NCBI RefSeq assembly: GCF_004168285.1
Contig: NZ_SEWF01000013.1
Location: forward strand, 1 to 64,000
Source: Emticicia agri
Lineage (GTDB): Bacteria; Bacteroidota; Bacteroidia; Cytophagales; Spirosomataceae
DNA: 64,000 bases
Direction: 5' to 3'
The notes beneath the pieces are model-generated. The model was not told the origin of the DNA. It searched no databases and saw only the letters and a program-made list of their open reading frames with translations. Position 1 is the first letter of the stretch. Each line of letters begins with the position of its first letter. This document shows, one piece after another, positions 1 to 8,316 of the stretch. The position numbers were made by a program, and so were the translations under genes.

Positions 1-24
1 ACATGAGTCATCCCGAATTTTGGG
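1..24 (+). repeat. IS left terminal inverted repeat
   Basis: Perfect 24-base inverted match to 1430-1453. It begins ACATGAGTCATCCC and reaches into the transposase 3' end, whose stop codon is at 8-10. This is typical of compact insertion sequences. Confidence 0.9.
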
Positions 25-1351
25 TAATACTTAAATGAATTAATGCATTCAAACAATTGGAGATGGCTAATCTCAATCTGTAAATCGGTATCGAAGCATT
101 TCGGTACCGATTTCCTGTTCTATGACACCAGTTTTTGAGCAGGATAGGGATAAAACTACTCCAGTTTCTGAGCATCGATAGTAAGAAGTCATAGACAAGT
201 GTCACAATGGCCATTAATTTGAGTCTATTTTCCCAAAACCAAAGTCTGGGTGATTCTAACCCCAATTCTGCTTTCCCTACTCTGAAAGTCTGTTCTATGT
301 TCCATCGATGCATATAAGAATGGAGCATCTGCCAGGCATCTTTGTTGGATAAAACAATACAACAAGTAAGCAGATACATAGGTGCTTGCCGTCCTTTTTT
401 GTCTCTTACTACAATCAGGTAAAGTTCTTTATCAGGGAATTCAGGATGAATCACTGCACAGAAAGCAATACCGATGTGTTTAGTAATTTTACGTTGGGTA
501 TCCAATACTACTTTTCTGGCAGAAGATTTTAAATACCGAGCAATCTGATGCGTCTGTTTAGTACCTTTTTGTGGATGAATGAGCAAAATATTCTTTTTCC
601 AACGAACCAGAAAATCCTGTTCAAAGTGCATCATCCATTCAATAGTCCATGCAGAAGCATAGCCTCTGTCAAGTACATGTAAAACCTTTACGATGAGTGA
701 CTTGTTGAGTTTTTTGAGCATTCGGAACATGATATTCGAAGCCAATTCCTTGTATTTACCTCTACTGGTCCACCAACTCATTTGACACACCGAGGGGATT
801 TCTCCCAAAGCTGATACCATCGTAGCTGTCCAATGAAAACCTGGTACACAAATCCGACTGGCTGGTGGATGGTAAAAACCTTTCTTGATTTTGGTTAATC
901 GTTTCCCTTTGCTACTTTCTACACTACATAAGCCCTCCATGAACCAAGACTCTGGTTTTTCTATCCGACTATCATCCCACAATAACAGTGGACGAAGACC
1001 TCTTGCCTGTAAATCTCTGATGCGTTCTTTGGCCTTTGCAAACAAAAAATTGTCAACTAATTTACTTTCCCATTTCTTACTCCGAAGTAGATTACTGATG
1101 CGTTTGGTGCCTGCTGGGGCATGGGCAAAACCACAGATGTAAGCCCCTAACTCGCTTAATAATAAACCCATTTTCTGATTGCGGAAAACCAGTATGGCCA
1201 TAAATAAATCAAAAAATGTACGGCTTAGACGCTTATCTATTTGAGAATCAAGTTTTGTGAGAATACTTTGAAGATATTGACTGGATTGACTTAGAAGAAA
1301 AGCACCTGTCTTATTGTGTGTTTGCTTAGTTTTTGATAATATTGTAAACAT
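8..1351 (-). CDS. IS4-family DDE transposase
   Basis: Transposase of the surrounding insertion sequence, expected to cut and rejoin the element ends with a DDE-type RNase H fold. Length 447 aa, within the usual IS4 range. Visible signatures are a first acidic site in LLLWDDSRIEKP, a second Asp in HVLDRGYAS, and the IS4 hallmark Y-x2-R-x3-E-x6-K in YMHRWNIEQTFRVGK, which holds the catalytic Glu. The start at 1351 is preceded by an AGGAGG Shine-Dalgarno sequence (about 1359-1364 on the minus strand). Such strong sites are rare at chromosomal Bacteroidota genes and hint at transfer. No frameshift is seen and all three acidic residues are present, so the element looks active. Confidence 0.93.
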   Translation of the reverse strand: MFTILSKTKQTHNKTGAFLLSQSSQYLQSILTKLDSQIDKRLSRTFFDLFMAILVFRNQKMGLLLSELGAYICGFAHAPAGTKRISNLLRSKKWESKLVDNFLFAKAKERIRDLQARGLRPLLLWDDSRIEKPESWFMEGLCSVESSKGKRLTKIKKGFYHPPASRICVPGFHWTATMVSALGEIPSVCQMSWWTSRGKYKELASNIMFRMLKKLNKSLIVKVLHVLDRGYASAWTIEWMMHFEQDFLVRWKKNILLIHPQKGTKQTHQIARYLKSSARKVVLDTQRKITKHIGIAFCAVIHPEFPDKELYLIVVRDKKGRQAPMYLLTCCIVLSNKDAWQMLHSYMHRWNIEQTFRVGKAELGLESPRLWFWENRLKLMAIVTLVYDFLLSMLRNWSSFIPILLKNWCHRTGNRYRNASIPIYRLRLAISNCLNALIHLSITQNSG

Positions 1352-1429
1352 AAAAAGGCCTCCTGATTGATTTGTGTTTGTAGTGATTCACAAATTTAAC
1401 CAGAAGGTTCTTTTTTTTTATTTACCAGT

Positions 1430-1453
1430 CCCAAAATTCGGGATGACTCATGT
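1430..1453 (-). repeat. IS right terminal inverted repeat
   Basis: Perfect reverse complement of bases 1-24. It lies 79 bases upstream of the transposase start, leaving room for the transposase promoter between the repeat and the gene. Confidence 0.9.
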
Positions 1454-1458
1454 TTGTT

Positions 1459-2337
1459 TTATTTACAGGTATATATATACGTAGTTTCTTCTTTCTGTGT
1501 TTCGCCGCCCGATTTTCGCATAGCTGTCATTTTCGATGGAAAACCCTCGGCCGTATAGCCGTAATCATAGGTAGTGGTGACTTCCTCTCCCTGAAAAAAT
1601 GAAAATGCACTATCACTCAACACATTATTTGTATTAAACAATGAAGTGGTATTTACTCCAAAAAGTGCTCCGATAATTATATGTGGAATATGCGCTTTCG
1701 ATAAATTGGTGTTCAGAAACGCATTTGATTTATTATCAAATTTTAGATTCTGTACTAATGTATATTTATCCTCTCCATCGTCAAATATTATTTTTGTTAT
1801 ATTGTTATTGGCATCATATTCAAAAAAAAAGTCAAGTGCACCATCTTCTCCTATTGCTTGTACTTTAGTCACCTGACCTTTTGCATTAGTGGTCAGTAAA
1901 TATTCACTGATATCTATTTCTAATACTCCGCCTTCTGCAAAATATTTTATTTTAGACATATTCCCTTTACTGTCATATTCATACGTAAAAGTTTCAATGC
2001 CTGGCGAGTTAAGATTCATTTTAGTGATACGATTGTTGGCATCGTATTCAAAAGATGTTTTGCCGTCTGTTTCATCTCTGCTTTCAAGTAGGTTTTTTGA
2101 ATTGTAAGTAAATTTTGTCACATAAGACGTGCCATCTTCTGTATTCTTTATTTCACTTACATAACATTTTGGCGTAGTATTAGGATTATTGGGGTTATTC
2201 GGATTGCCCGGGTTTCCATTTGGGTCGGAAGAATTAATACCAGCAGGGTTAGCCAACATTCCTCCTTCATCATCACACGATAATAAGGCAAATGTTGATA
2301 AAGTTGCAATAATCACAGACAGTAAAGTTTTTTTCAT
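1459..2337 (-). CDS. YD-repeat-like lipoprotein
   Basis: Probable surface or periplasmic lipoprotein of about 292 aa. I start it at 2337 because this gives a classic lipoprotein signal (MKKTLLSVI...ALLSC, lipidated Cys21). An upstream extension would place about 25 extra residues before the signal. Cys21 is followed by acidic residues and an Asn/Pro/Gly-rich linker (NPNNPNNPN), then several copies of a YD/RHS-like motif such as YDANNRITKM, YDSKGNMSKI and YDANNNITKI. These predict a beta-sheet repeat fold of the kind found in DUF4595-type Bacteroidota lipoproteins. It ends YIYTCK just before the insertion sequence and seems complete. Function is unknown. Confidence 0.8.
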   Translation of the reverse strand: MKKTLLSVIIATLSTFALLSCDDEGGMLANPAGINSSDPNGNPGNPNNPNNPNTTPKCYVSEIKNTEDGTSYVTKFTYNSKNLLESRDETDGKTSFEYDANNRITKMNLNSPGIETFTYEYDSKGNMSKIKYFAEGGVLEIDISEYLLTTNAKGQVTKVQAIGEDGALDFFFEYDANNNITKIIFDDGEDKYTLVQNLKFDNKSNAFLNTNLSKAHIPHIIIGALFGVNTTSLFNTNNVLSDSAFSFFQGEEVTTTYDYGYTAEGFPSKMTAMRKSGGETQKEETTYIYTCK

Positions 2338-2446
2338 AAGACAATATTCAGTGTTAATTAAATTTCTGACAAAATTACAAAAAAAAATAATCATAGCAAC
2401 TTTCATTATCACACCCGAAAGATTTGACTATCAACTATTTATTAGT

Positions 2447-3229
2447 TTATTTACCTTTAAAAACAGCTTTTCTTTTCTGCAAAAATGCCATTACGCCTTC
2501 TACAAAATCGTGTGTTCTGCCTAATAAATCCTGATGAACAGCTTCCTGTTCTAATACTTCATTAAGATTACTATTAAGCGACTGGTTCAATACTTTTTTC
2601 ATGAACCCAATCGATTTGGTTGCCGAGGTTTTATAAATTGCTACCAATTCATCTACTGCCGCATCAAGTGCTTCATAAGCTACTGATTTATTCACAAGAC
2701 CTAAACTTACGGCTTCTTCCATATATACTTTCCGACCTGTGCTACATAATTCAAAGGCTTTTTGTACCCCGACTATACGTGGCAGAAAAAATAGAGAACC
2801 TGCATCAGGCATCAGGCCTATGCCTACAAATAATTCGCTCATATAGGCCTCTTTGTTAGCAATAATTATATCACAAGCCAATGCCAGAGACATACCCGCG
2901 CCTGCGGCTATACCATTTAACCGACAGATAACAGGCTTCTCAGCATTTCTGATTGCCTGAATCATAGGGTTGTAGTTTTCTCTGAGCGAATCTCCCAAGG
3001 AGGTAAACCCTTTATCTAATCCGGCTTTCAGGTCAGCTCCAGAACAAAATGCCTTATCCCCTACACCAGTCAACACAATTACTCTGATAGTCTCGTCCTG
3101 ATTTGCCGTTTCAACAGCCTGCGTTATTTCTTTTATTAATTCACTACTTAGCGCATTAAACACTTGAGGCCGATTAAGTGTTATCGTTACAGCACCTTCT
3201 GAAACCTGATAGATAATATGAGCATACAT
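2447..3229 (-). CDS. Enoyl-CoA hydratase/isomerase (PaaG-like)
   Basis: Crotonase-superfamily enzyme of 260 aa, cytoplasmic, acting on an acyl-CoA thioester. Visible signatures are CSGADLKAG (oxyanion-hole Gly-Ala-Asp loop), GIAAGAGMSLALACDI (second oxyanion glycine region) and IGLMPDAGSLFFLPRIVG. The last resembles the PaaG group (ring-epoxide isomerase of phenylacetate breakdown), where an Asp replaces the glutamates of true enoyl-CoA hydratases. No other paa genes are nearby, so the substrate is uncertain; a general fatty-acid or aromatic-acid isomerase or hydratase is equally possible. The gene stands alone, head-to-head with kup across 183 bp. Confidence 0.85.
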   Translation of the reverse strand: MYAHIIYQVSEGAVTITLNRPQVFNALSSELIKEITQAVETANQDETIRVIVLTGVGDKAFCSGADLKAGLDKGFTSLGDSLRENYNPMIQAIRNAEKPVICRLNGIAAGAGMSLALACDIIIANKEAYMSELFVGIGLMPDAGSLFFLPRIVGVQKAFELCSTGRKVYMEEAVSLGLVNKSVAYEALDAAVDELVAIYKTSATKSIGFMKKVLNQSLNSNLNEVLEQEAVHQDLLGRTHDFVEGVMAFLQKRKAVFKGK

Positions 3230-3378
3230 AATTGATAGTCAAGTTTTTATTAATTGATAAAATTTATTCGGTCTAAAAATTGTTATATTATTTATAAAAT
3301 AGACACACAAAATTGACAACTAATGTGACTTTACAAAACATTTTTATTGAATATTTATAGTAATTCACATTGATGCAA

Positions 3379-3386
3379 TATATTTG
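3379..3386 (+). promoter_or_regulatory. -7 element before kup
   Basis: TATATTTG matches the Bacteroidota -7 consensus TAnnTTTG and ends 26 bases before the kup start codon. No TTG at the expected -33 distance was seen, so the call rests on the -7 element alone. Confidence 0.5.
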
Positions 3387-3412
3387 CAAACTTTTTTTTA
3401 AATTTTCTTCAA

Positions 3413-5401
3413 ATGGAAGTGAATCAACCGTTAAACGGTAATGGTAGTGGTCATCACCACCACAATCTCGACAAAATTTCTGCTGCAGGACTTCTTATCG
3501 CATTAGGTATTGTTTTCGGTGACATTGGTACATCTCCTCTATACGTATTAAAAGCTATTGCAGGCACAGAAGTAGTAGATGAAGAAATTATCCTCGGCTC
3601 ACTATCTTGTGTATTCTGGACATTGACCCTTCAAACTACTTTTAAATATGTAGTGCTGATTTTAAAAGCAGACAACCGTGGTGAAGGAGGTATTTTTTCT
3701 TTATATACATTGGTACGTCGTCATGCTAAATGGCTAACTATTCCGGCTATTATCGGAGGGAGTACTATGTTGGCCGATAGTGTGATTACCCCACCCATTT
3801 CGGTATCGTCTGCTGTTGAAGGTCTTACAAAATTATATCCTGATATTAAGACTGTTCCTATTGTTATCGTTATTTTATCGATTCTATTTTTAGTACAGGC
3901 TTTAGGTACCAATGTAGTGGGTAAGGCTTTTGGCCCTATTATGTTGATATGGTTTTTAATGCTGGGTACTTTTGGAATTATAAATGTTGTAAAAGATTTT
4001 GAGGTACTAAGAGCCATTAACCCTATGTACGGCCTGAGATTGCTAACACATCATCCGGGTGGGTTTTTCTTGTTAGGCTCGGTTTTCTTATGTACAACAG
4101 GAGCAGAAGCCTTGTATTCTGATATGGGACACGTTGGGCGTGCCAATATCCGTATCATGTGGGTTTTTGTTAAAATATGTTTATTACTGAATTACTTCGG
4201 GCAAGGTGTATATGTGATGAGCCTAAAAGGCCAGACTATTGATACCCGTAATCCGTTTTACGATATTATGCCTGAGTGGTTTTTACCTTTTGGCATTGGT
4301 ATTGCCACAATGGCGGCTATTATTGCCAGCCAGGCTATGCTCACAGGTGTATTTACCTTGATTTCAGAAGCCATTCGTTTGAACTTATGGCCTAAAATCA
4401 AGATTAACTTCCCATCAGACCAGAAAGGGCAAATCTATGTACCAAGCTTAAATGTATTGTTGTATATAGGTTGTGTAGGCGTAGTATTATATTTTCAGAA
4501 ATCGTCTTTAATGGAGGCCGCCTATGGTTTAGCTATCGTTCTGACGATGATGATGACTACCTTCCTGTTTAGTTATTATCTCTATGCCAAGAAGGTAAAT
4601 ATGTGGATTATTCTGGGCTATTTCTGTTTATTTATATTTATTGAAAGTTGTTTCCTTATTGCTAATTTACAGAAATTCACCCATGGTGGCTGGGTATCAA
4701 TGCTCATCGCAACCATTATGATATCAGTAATGTATATCTGGCTGAGTGCTTCTAAAATCAAAGCACGTCTGACTGAATATGAGAAACTGGATAAATATGT
4801 AGAGTCTTTGCAGGAACTTAGTAAAGATATAACTGTACCGAAGTATTCAACGCACTTGGTCTTTTTGAGCAATGCTTCACGTGCATCTGAAATTGAAAAT
4901 AAGATCATCTATTCCATTTTCCAGAAGCGACCTAAACGTGCTGATGTGTACTGGTTTGTGCACGTAGATACTTTAGATGACCCATACACGATGGAATATA
5001 AAGTAAAAACCATTGCCCCTGACGATGTTTATAAAGTCAATTTCCGTTTAGGTTTCCGTGTTCCAAATAAAGTAAATCTTTATTTCAAGAAGGTATTGGA
5101 AGATATGGTGAAATGTGGAGAGGTGGACATCAGAAGCCGCTATGAGTCTTTGAATAAACACAATGTAATAGGTGATTTCCGCTTTGTTGTATTAGAGAAA
5201 TTCCTTTCCTATGATAACCAGCTTTCTTTCTTTGAAAACCTGATTATGAAGGCTTATTTCTTCATTAAAGGCTTTACACCATCAGAAGATAAATGGTTTG
5301 GATTAGATAGTAGCTCAGTAAAAGTAGAAAAAGTACCTTTAGTAATCCGTCAGGCCGAAAACGTTAATCTAAAGCGTATTCCCTGGCAGAACAACGGTTA
5401 A
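3413..5401 (+). CDS. kup: Kup potassium transporter
   Basis: KUP/HAK/KT-family potassium uptake protein in the inner membrane, thought to couple K+ entry to protons. Length 662 aa, normal for the family. The diagnostic motif GDIGTSPLYV is at residues 36-45. About 12 membrane segments run to roughly residue 455, followed by the soluble C-terminal region. The N-terminus carries a natural HHHH run at residues 14-17, outside the conserved core. The gene starts a probable two-gene operon with the epimerase 21 bp downstream. A strong hairpin terminator follows that pair. Confidence 0.96.
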   Translation: MEVNQPLNGNGSGHHHHNLDKISAAGLLIALGIVFGDIGTSPLYVLKAIAGTEVVDEEIILGSLSCVFWTLTLQTTFKYVVLILKADNRGEGGIFSLYTLVRRHAKWLTIPAIIGGSTMLADSVITPPISVSSAVEGLTKLYPDIKTVPIVIVILSILFLVQALGTNVVGKAFGPIMLIWFLMLGTFGIINVVKDFEVLRAINPMYGLRLLTHHPGGFFLLGSVFLCTTGAEALYSDMGHVGRANIRIMWVFVKICLLLNYFGQGVYVMSLKGQTIDTRNPFYDIMPEWFLPFGIGIATMAAIIASQAMLTGVFTLISEAIRLNLWPKIKINFPSDQKGQIYVPSLNVLLYIGCVGVVLYFQKSSLMEAAYGLAIVLTMMMTTFLFSYYLYAKKVNMWIILGYFCLFIFIESCFLIANLQKFTHGGWVSMLIATIMISVMYIWLSASKIKARLTEYEKLDKYVESLQELSKDITVPKYSTHLVFLSNASRASEIENKIIYSIFQKRPKRADVYWFVHVDTLDDPYTMEYKVKTIAPDDVYKVNFRLGFRVPNKVNLYFKKVLEDMVKCGEVDIRSRYESLNKHNVIGDFRFVVLEKFLSYDNQLSFFENLIMKAYFFIKGFTPSEDKWFGLDSSSVKVEKVPLVIRQAENVNLKRIPWQNNG

Positions 5402-5422
5402 TACATTCATAAAACCTCAGAT

Positions 5423-6484
5423 ATGCGTATTTTAATCACAGGAGGAGCCGGATTTGTAGGCTCTTCTTTAGCTATTGCGTTAAAACAAAATTATCCTTCT
5501 TACGAAATCTTCTGTTTAGATAATCTTAAAAGAAAAGGGTCAGAACTCAACGTAGCCCGTCTGGGCAAACAAGGCATTACTTTTATTCATGGCGATATTC
5601 GCAGCAAAGAAGATTTTGATGCTTTACCCAATGTTGACTCTGTGATTGAAGCCTCTGCCGAGCCGTCAGTACTGGCAGGATTAAATGGCTCACCTGATTA
5701 TCTGATAAATACCAATCTGTTTGGTACAGTAAACTGTCTGAACTATGCCGTGAAATGTAAAGCTAATTTTATCTTTCTTTCCACGAGCCGTATTTATCCG
5801 ATAAAGACTATTGAAACCTTAGATTTTGTTGAATCTGAAACACGTTTTGAATTAACTAATAATCAGAAAGTAAAAGGAGTTTCATCAAGAGGTATTGCTG
5901 AAGATTTCCCTTTAGATAGCGCAAGGTCTTTGTATGGAACCACCAAATTAGCTTCAGAATTAATCATTCAGGAATACAATGAGTTCTATAACCTGAAAAC
6001 GGTTATCAACCGTTGTGGAGTTTTGACAGGCCCGTGGCAGATGGGAAAAGTTGACCAGGGAGTAATGGTACTCTGGATTGCCAAACATTTTTTTGAACAA
6101 CAATTGGCTTACATTGGCTATGGTGGCACAGGTAAACAAACCCGTGATATATTGCACGTAGCTGATTTGTACCGTTTGATTGACTGGCAATTACATAATA
6201 TAGATAAAGTAAATGGCGAGATTCTGAACGCAGGGGGTGGGGTAGAAGTAAGTGTATCGTTGCAGGAGTTGACTAAAATTTGCCAGAAAATAACTGGTAA
6301 AACAATCCCTATCAATACAGTTGCTGAAAATCGTCCGGCAGATATTCGCTTATATATCACCGACAATTCTAAAGTAACTGCCTTGACAGGCTGGAAACCG
6401 GAAATCGGTGTAGAGCAGATTGTAGAAGAAATTCATGCCTGGCTGGCAGAAAACAGAGAAGCCTTAGAGCCAATTCTTAAATAA
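5423..6484 (+). CDS. NAD-dependent epimerase (CDP-paratose epimerase-like)
   Basis: Extended short-chain dehydrogenase of 353 aa, predicted to epimerise or dehydrate an NDP-sugar in the cytoplasm. The NAD-binding motif GGAGFVG is at residues 7-13 and the catalytic Tyr-Lys pair in YGTTK at 171-175. LDNLKRKGSELNVARL near residue 35 resembles CDP-paratose/tyvelose 2-epimerases more than GalE. It lies 21 bp after kup and probably shares its transcript, an unusual pairing since no other nucleotide-sugar genes are adjacent. The exact sugar cannot be told from sequence. Confidence 0.87.
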   Translation: MRILITGGAGFVGSSLAIALKQNYPSYEIFCLDNLKRKGSELNVARLGKQGITFIHGDIRSKEDFDALPNVDSVIEASAEPSVLAGLNGSPDYLINTNLFGTVNCLNYAVKCKANFIFLSTSRIYPIKTIETLDFVESETRFELTNNQKVKGVSSRGIAEDFPLDSARSLYGTTKLASELIIQEYNEFYNLKTVINRCGVLTGPWQMGKVDQGVMVLWIAKHFFEQQLAYIGYGGTGKQTRDILHVADLYRLIDWQLHNIDKVNGEILNAGGGVEVSVSLQELTKICQKITGKTIPINTVAENRPADIRLYITDNSKVTALTGWKPEIGVEQIVEEIHAWLAENREALEPILK

Positions 6485-6503
6485 GTCTTATCAAGTAGCT
6501 AAT

Positions 6504-6549
6504 AAAAAGGGAAAGCCTTTCATATTGTCCTGAAAGGCTTTCCCTTTTT
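6504..6549. terminator. Bidirectional terminator, epimerase / hemE
   Basis: Perfect 19-bp stem (6504-6522 with 6531-6549) and an 8-base loop. T-runs form on the 3' side in both directions. It sits between convergent genes, and the hemE stop codon lies in its right arm. Confidence 0.9.
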
Positions 6550-7573
6550 ATGCGGAGTAAGTTTTAACCGCCTCAAAGAAACACTTTACTTTCTCAGGGT
6601 CTGTATCAGGGTAAACCCCGTGTCCCAGATTGGCTATGTAGTGTTGTGTTCCGAATGCTTTGAGCATTTTCTTGGTTTCCTTTTCAATATCTTTGAATGA
6701 TGAGTATAAAACACAAGGGTCTAGATTACCTTGCAAGGTTTTATTAGGAATCATCTTTCTGGATTCTTTAATATCCATGTTCCAGTCTAAGCCGACTACA
6801 TTGCAATTCAACTTAGCCATGTCTTTTCGGGCAAAGAATGCACCTTTGGCAAAAACCGTAACCGGAACTTCATTAATGGCATTACAAATCTGGGCGATAT
6901 AAGGTAACGAGAACTTTCTGTATTGCTCGGGTGATAAGATGCCTGCCCATGAGTCGAAAATCTGCAATAAATCGGCTCCGTGGCGTGCCTGTGCTTTCAG
7001 ATAGCTAATTGTACTATCGGTTATCTTTTGAAGCAGCAGATGGGCTAATTTGGGCTGTGAGTACAACATCTTCTTGGCCGCTGAAAAAGTCTTTGAACCT
7101 TTGCCCTCAACCATGTAGCAAAAAATAGTAAACGGTGCCCCTGCAAAACCTATCAATGGTACTCTGCCGTTTAGCTCTTTCTTTACTATATCAATAGCCG
7201 ACAATACATACCCTAAGTCAGTTTCAGGGTCGCTTATCTTTAATAAATCAATGTCTTTTTTTGATTGGATTACTTTTGGGAAGATTGGGCCTTTGGCTTC
7301 TATCATTTCGTAGGGTAGTCCCATTGCCTCAGGTACTACTAAAATATCAGAGAAAATAATAGCCGCATCTGTTTTCAGAATATCTACCGGCTGAATGGTT
7401 ACTTCGGCTGCCAACTCGGGGGTAGTAGCTAATTTAATAAAACTTCCTGCCTGTGCTCTTACGGCACGGTATTCAGGTAAAATTCTACCTGCCTGACGCA
7501 TCATCCAGACTGGCACACGTTCTACGTGCTCACCCTTTGCCGCACGTAAAAGCAAATCGTTCTGTAATTTCAT
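6548..7573 (-). CDS. hemE: Uroporphyrinogen decarboxylase HemE
   Basis: Converts uroporphyrinogen III to coproporphyrinogen III in haem synthesis; cytoplasmic. Length 341 aa from the start I chose at 7573. The family hallmark WMMRQAGR is at residues 23-30, followed by ILPEYR, and [14 protein letters not shown] supplies the catalytic Asp. A frame extension to 7636 is unlikely: it would run through the transcription terminator of the upstream gene, and a good Bacteroidota promoter sits immediately before 7573. Other hem genes are not adjacent. Confidence 0.95.
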   Translation of the reverse strand: MKLQNDLLLRAAKGEHVERVPVWMMRQAGRILPEYRAVRAQAGSFIKLATTPELAAEVTIQPVDILKTDAAIIFSDILVVPEAMGLPYEMIEAKGPIFPKVIQSKKDIDLLKISDPETDLGYVLSAIDIVKKELNGRVPLIGFAGAPFTIFCYMVEGKGSKTFSAAKKMLYSQPKLAHLLLQKITDSTISYLKAQARHGADLLQIFDSWAGILSPEQYRKFSLPYIAQICNAINEVPVTVFAKGAFFARKDMAKLNCNVVGLDWNMDIKESRKMIPNKTLQGNLDPCVLYSSFKDIEKETKKMLKAFGTQHYIANLGHGVYPDTDPEKVKCFFEAVKTYSA

Positions 7574-7577
7574 GCCG

Positions 7578-7608
7578 CAAAGATAAACACGAAAGGTCGA
7601 TTCTCCAA
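7578..7608 (-). promoter_or_regulatory. hemE promoter
   Basis: On the minus strand, TTG (7606-7608) is followed after 20 bases by TATCTTTG (7578-7585), matching the Bacteroidota -33/-7 consensus. The -7 box ends only 4 bases before the hemE ATG at 7573, so the transcript should be leaderless or nearly so. Confidence 0.7.
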
Positions 7609-7623
7609 TGGATACTCCATACA

Positions 7624-7652
7624 TAAAAAAAGCCATGAGTTAAGCTCATGGC
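7624..7652 (-). terminator. Terminator of the thioredoxin gene
   Basis: On the minus strand, an 8-bp perfect stem (7645-7652 with 7632-7639) with a 5-base loop is followed by seven Ts. It lies 48 bases after the thioredoxin stop codon and separates it from hemE. Confidence 0.85.
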
Positions 7653-7699
7653 AGGTAATCAACCGAAAATTGTTCTTTTTACTAAGGTGTTTTTCGATT

Positions 7700-8170
7700 C
7701 TAATTGTTTACAGCATCTGACGTTATAAAATCCTTTCCTGTGCGGGATTTATTTTTTTCCAGTTCTTTCTTTAAATAGTAGGCCGGAAAAAAGCCTTTAT
7801 ATCTGTTTATGTATTTATTCTTCGAATCTAACAAAACCAGAGTAGGATAAGCATCAATATTATACCTGTCTGCAATATCCATTCCGTCAAAGGTATCAAT
7901 ATTTACCTTATATACCAAGAAGTTTTTGTTAATATATGCGGCAAAATCGGGGTCTGCAAAAGTTTCTTTTTCCATTTTGCGGCAGGGAATACACCAGGTT
8001 GCCCAGAAGTCTAAGATGATTGGCTTTTTCAGCTTTTTCGATTCCCGTAGAAGTTCGTCATAAGAGCCATCGTAAAATCTTACTTCACCTGACTCAATTT
8101 TTTTATCATTTTTGTAGGAAGCTAACGTAAACAGCGCTATTCCTAAAAGACTCAGCACTTTAAGTTTCAT
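7700..8170 (-). CDS. Exported thioredoxin-fold protein
   Basis: Thioredoxin-like protein of 156 aa with active site WATWCIPC (Cys60, Cys63), expected to reduce disulfides on envelope proteins. It resembles the thioredoxin domain of DsbD-type and Thioredoxin_7 proteins, including the KEKKP-like lead-in and the later cis-Pro in DAYPTLVLL. An N-terminal hydrophobic segment of about 15 residues indicates export. At the position where a lipoprotein would have its Cys (LAS-C) there is Tyr19 (codon TAC), so it should be cleaved by signal peptidase I or stay anchored. The gene is monocistronic, with its own terminator. Electrons could come from the DsbD-like protein at 60.8 kb. Confidence 0.88.
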   Translation of the reverse strand: MKLKVLSLLGIALFTLASYKNDKKIESGEVRFYDGSYDELLRESKKLKKPIILDFWATWCIPCRKMEKETFADPDFAAYINKNFLVYKVNIDTFDGMDIADRYNIDAYPTLVLLDSKNKYINRYKGFFPAYYLKKELEKNKSRTGKDFITSDAVNN

Positions 8171-8316
8171 TATTTTATGGGTTTTATTAATAAATGGGGT
8201 CTGAAAACACGTGAAAGACCCGAAAACTGATATTTTTTATCAATTACAAATATTAAGCCATTTTTTTCCTGACTTTTGTAAAGTGCTTTATTAACGATTA
8301 ATTACGATGTGTCATT

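Larger units (their letters stand above)
1..1453 (-). mobile_element. Complete IS4-type insertion sequence
   Basis: A 24-bp perfect terminal inverted repeat occupies 1-24 and 1430-1453 and encloses one transposase gene read on the minus strand. The element is about 1.45 kb. Its left repeat begins at the first base of the window, so any target-site duplication on that side cannot be seen. The right end lies 5 bases from the stop codon of the neighbouring lipoprotein gene, which therefore appears intact. The exact outer boundary of the repeat could extend beyond the window. Confidence 0.9.

Noticed and set aside
1646-2107. Plus-strand frames opposite the YD-repeat lipoprotein.
   Set aside because: They are shadows of the lipoprotein reading frame, which has a clear signal peptide and repeat pattern.
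3452-3463. Run of four His codons near the Kup N-terminus, like an affinity tag.
   Set aside because: It is short, lies before the conserved core in normal genomic context, and has no vector sequence around it; natural His runs are common.
7574-7636. Longer HemE N-terminus starting at 7636.
   Set aside because: It would include the upstream gene's terminator and the hemE promoter, and adds residues not typical of the family.
8205-8220. CACGTG-centred sequence as a third parS site.
   Set aside because: The flanks (AAAA and AAAGA) match the consensus poorly on both sides.
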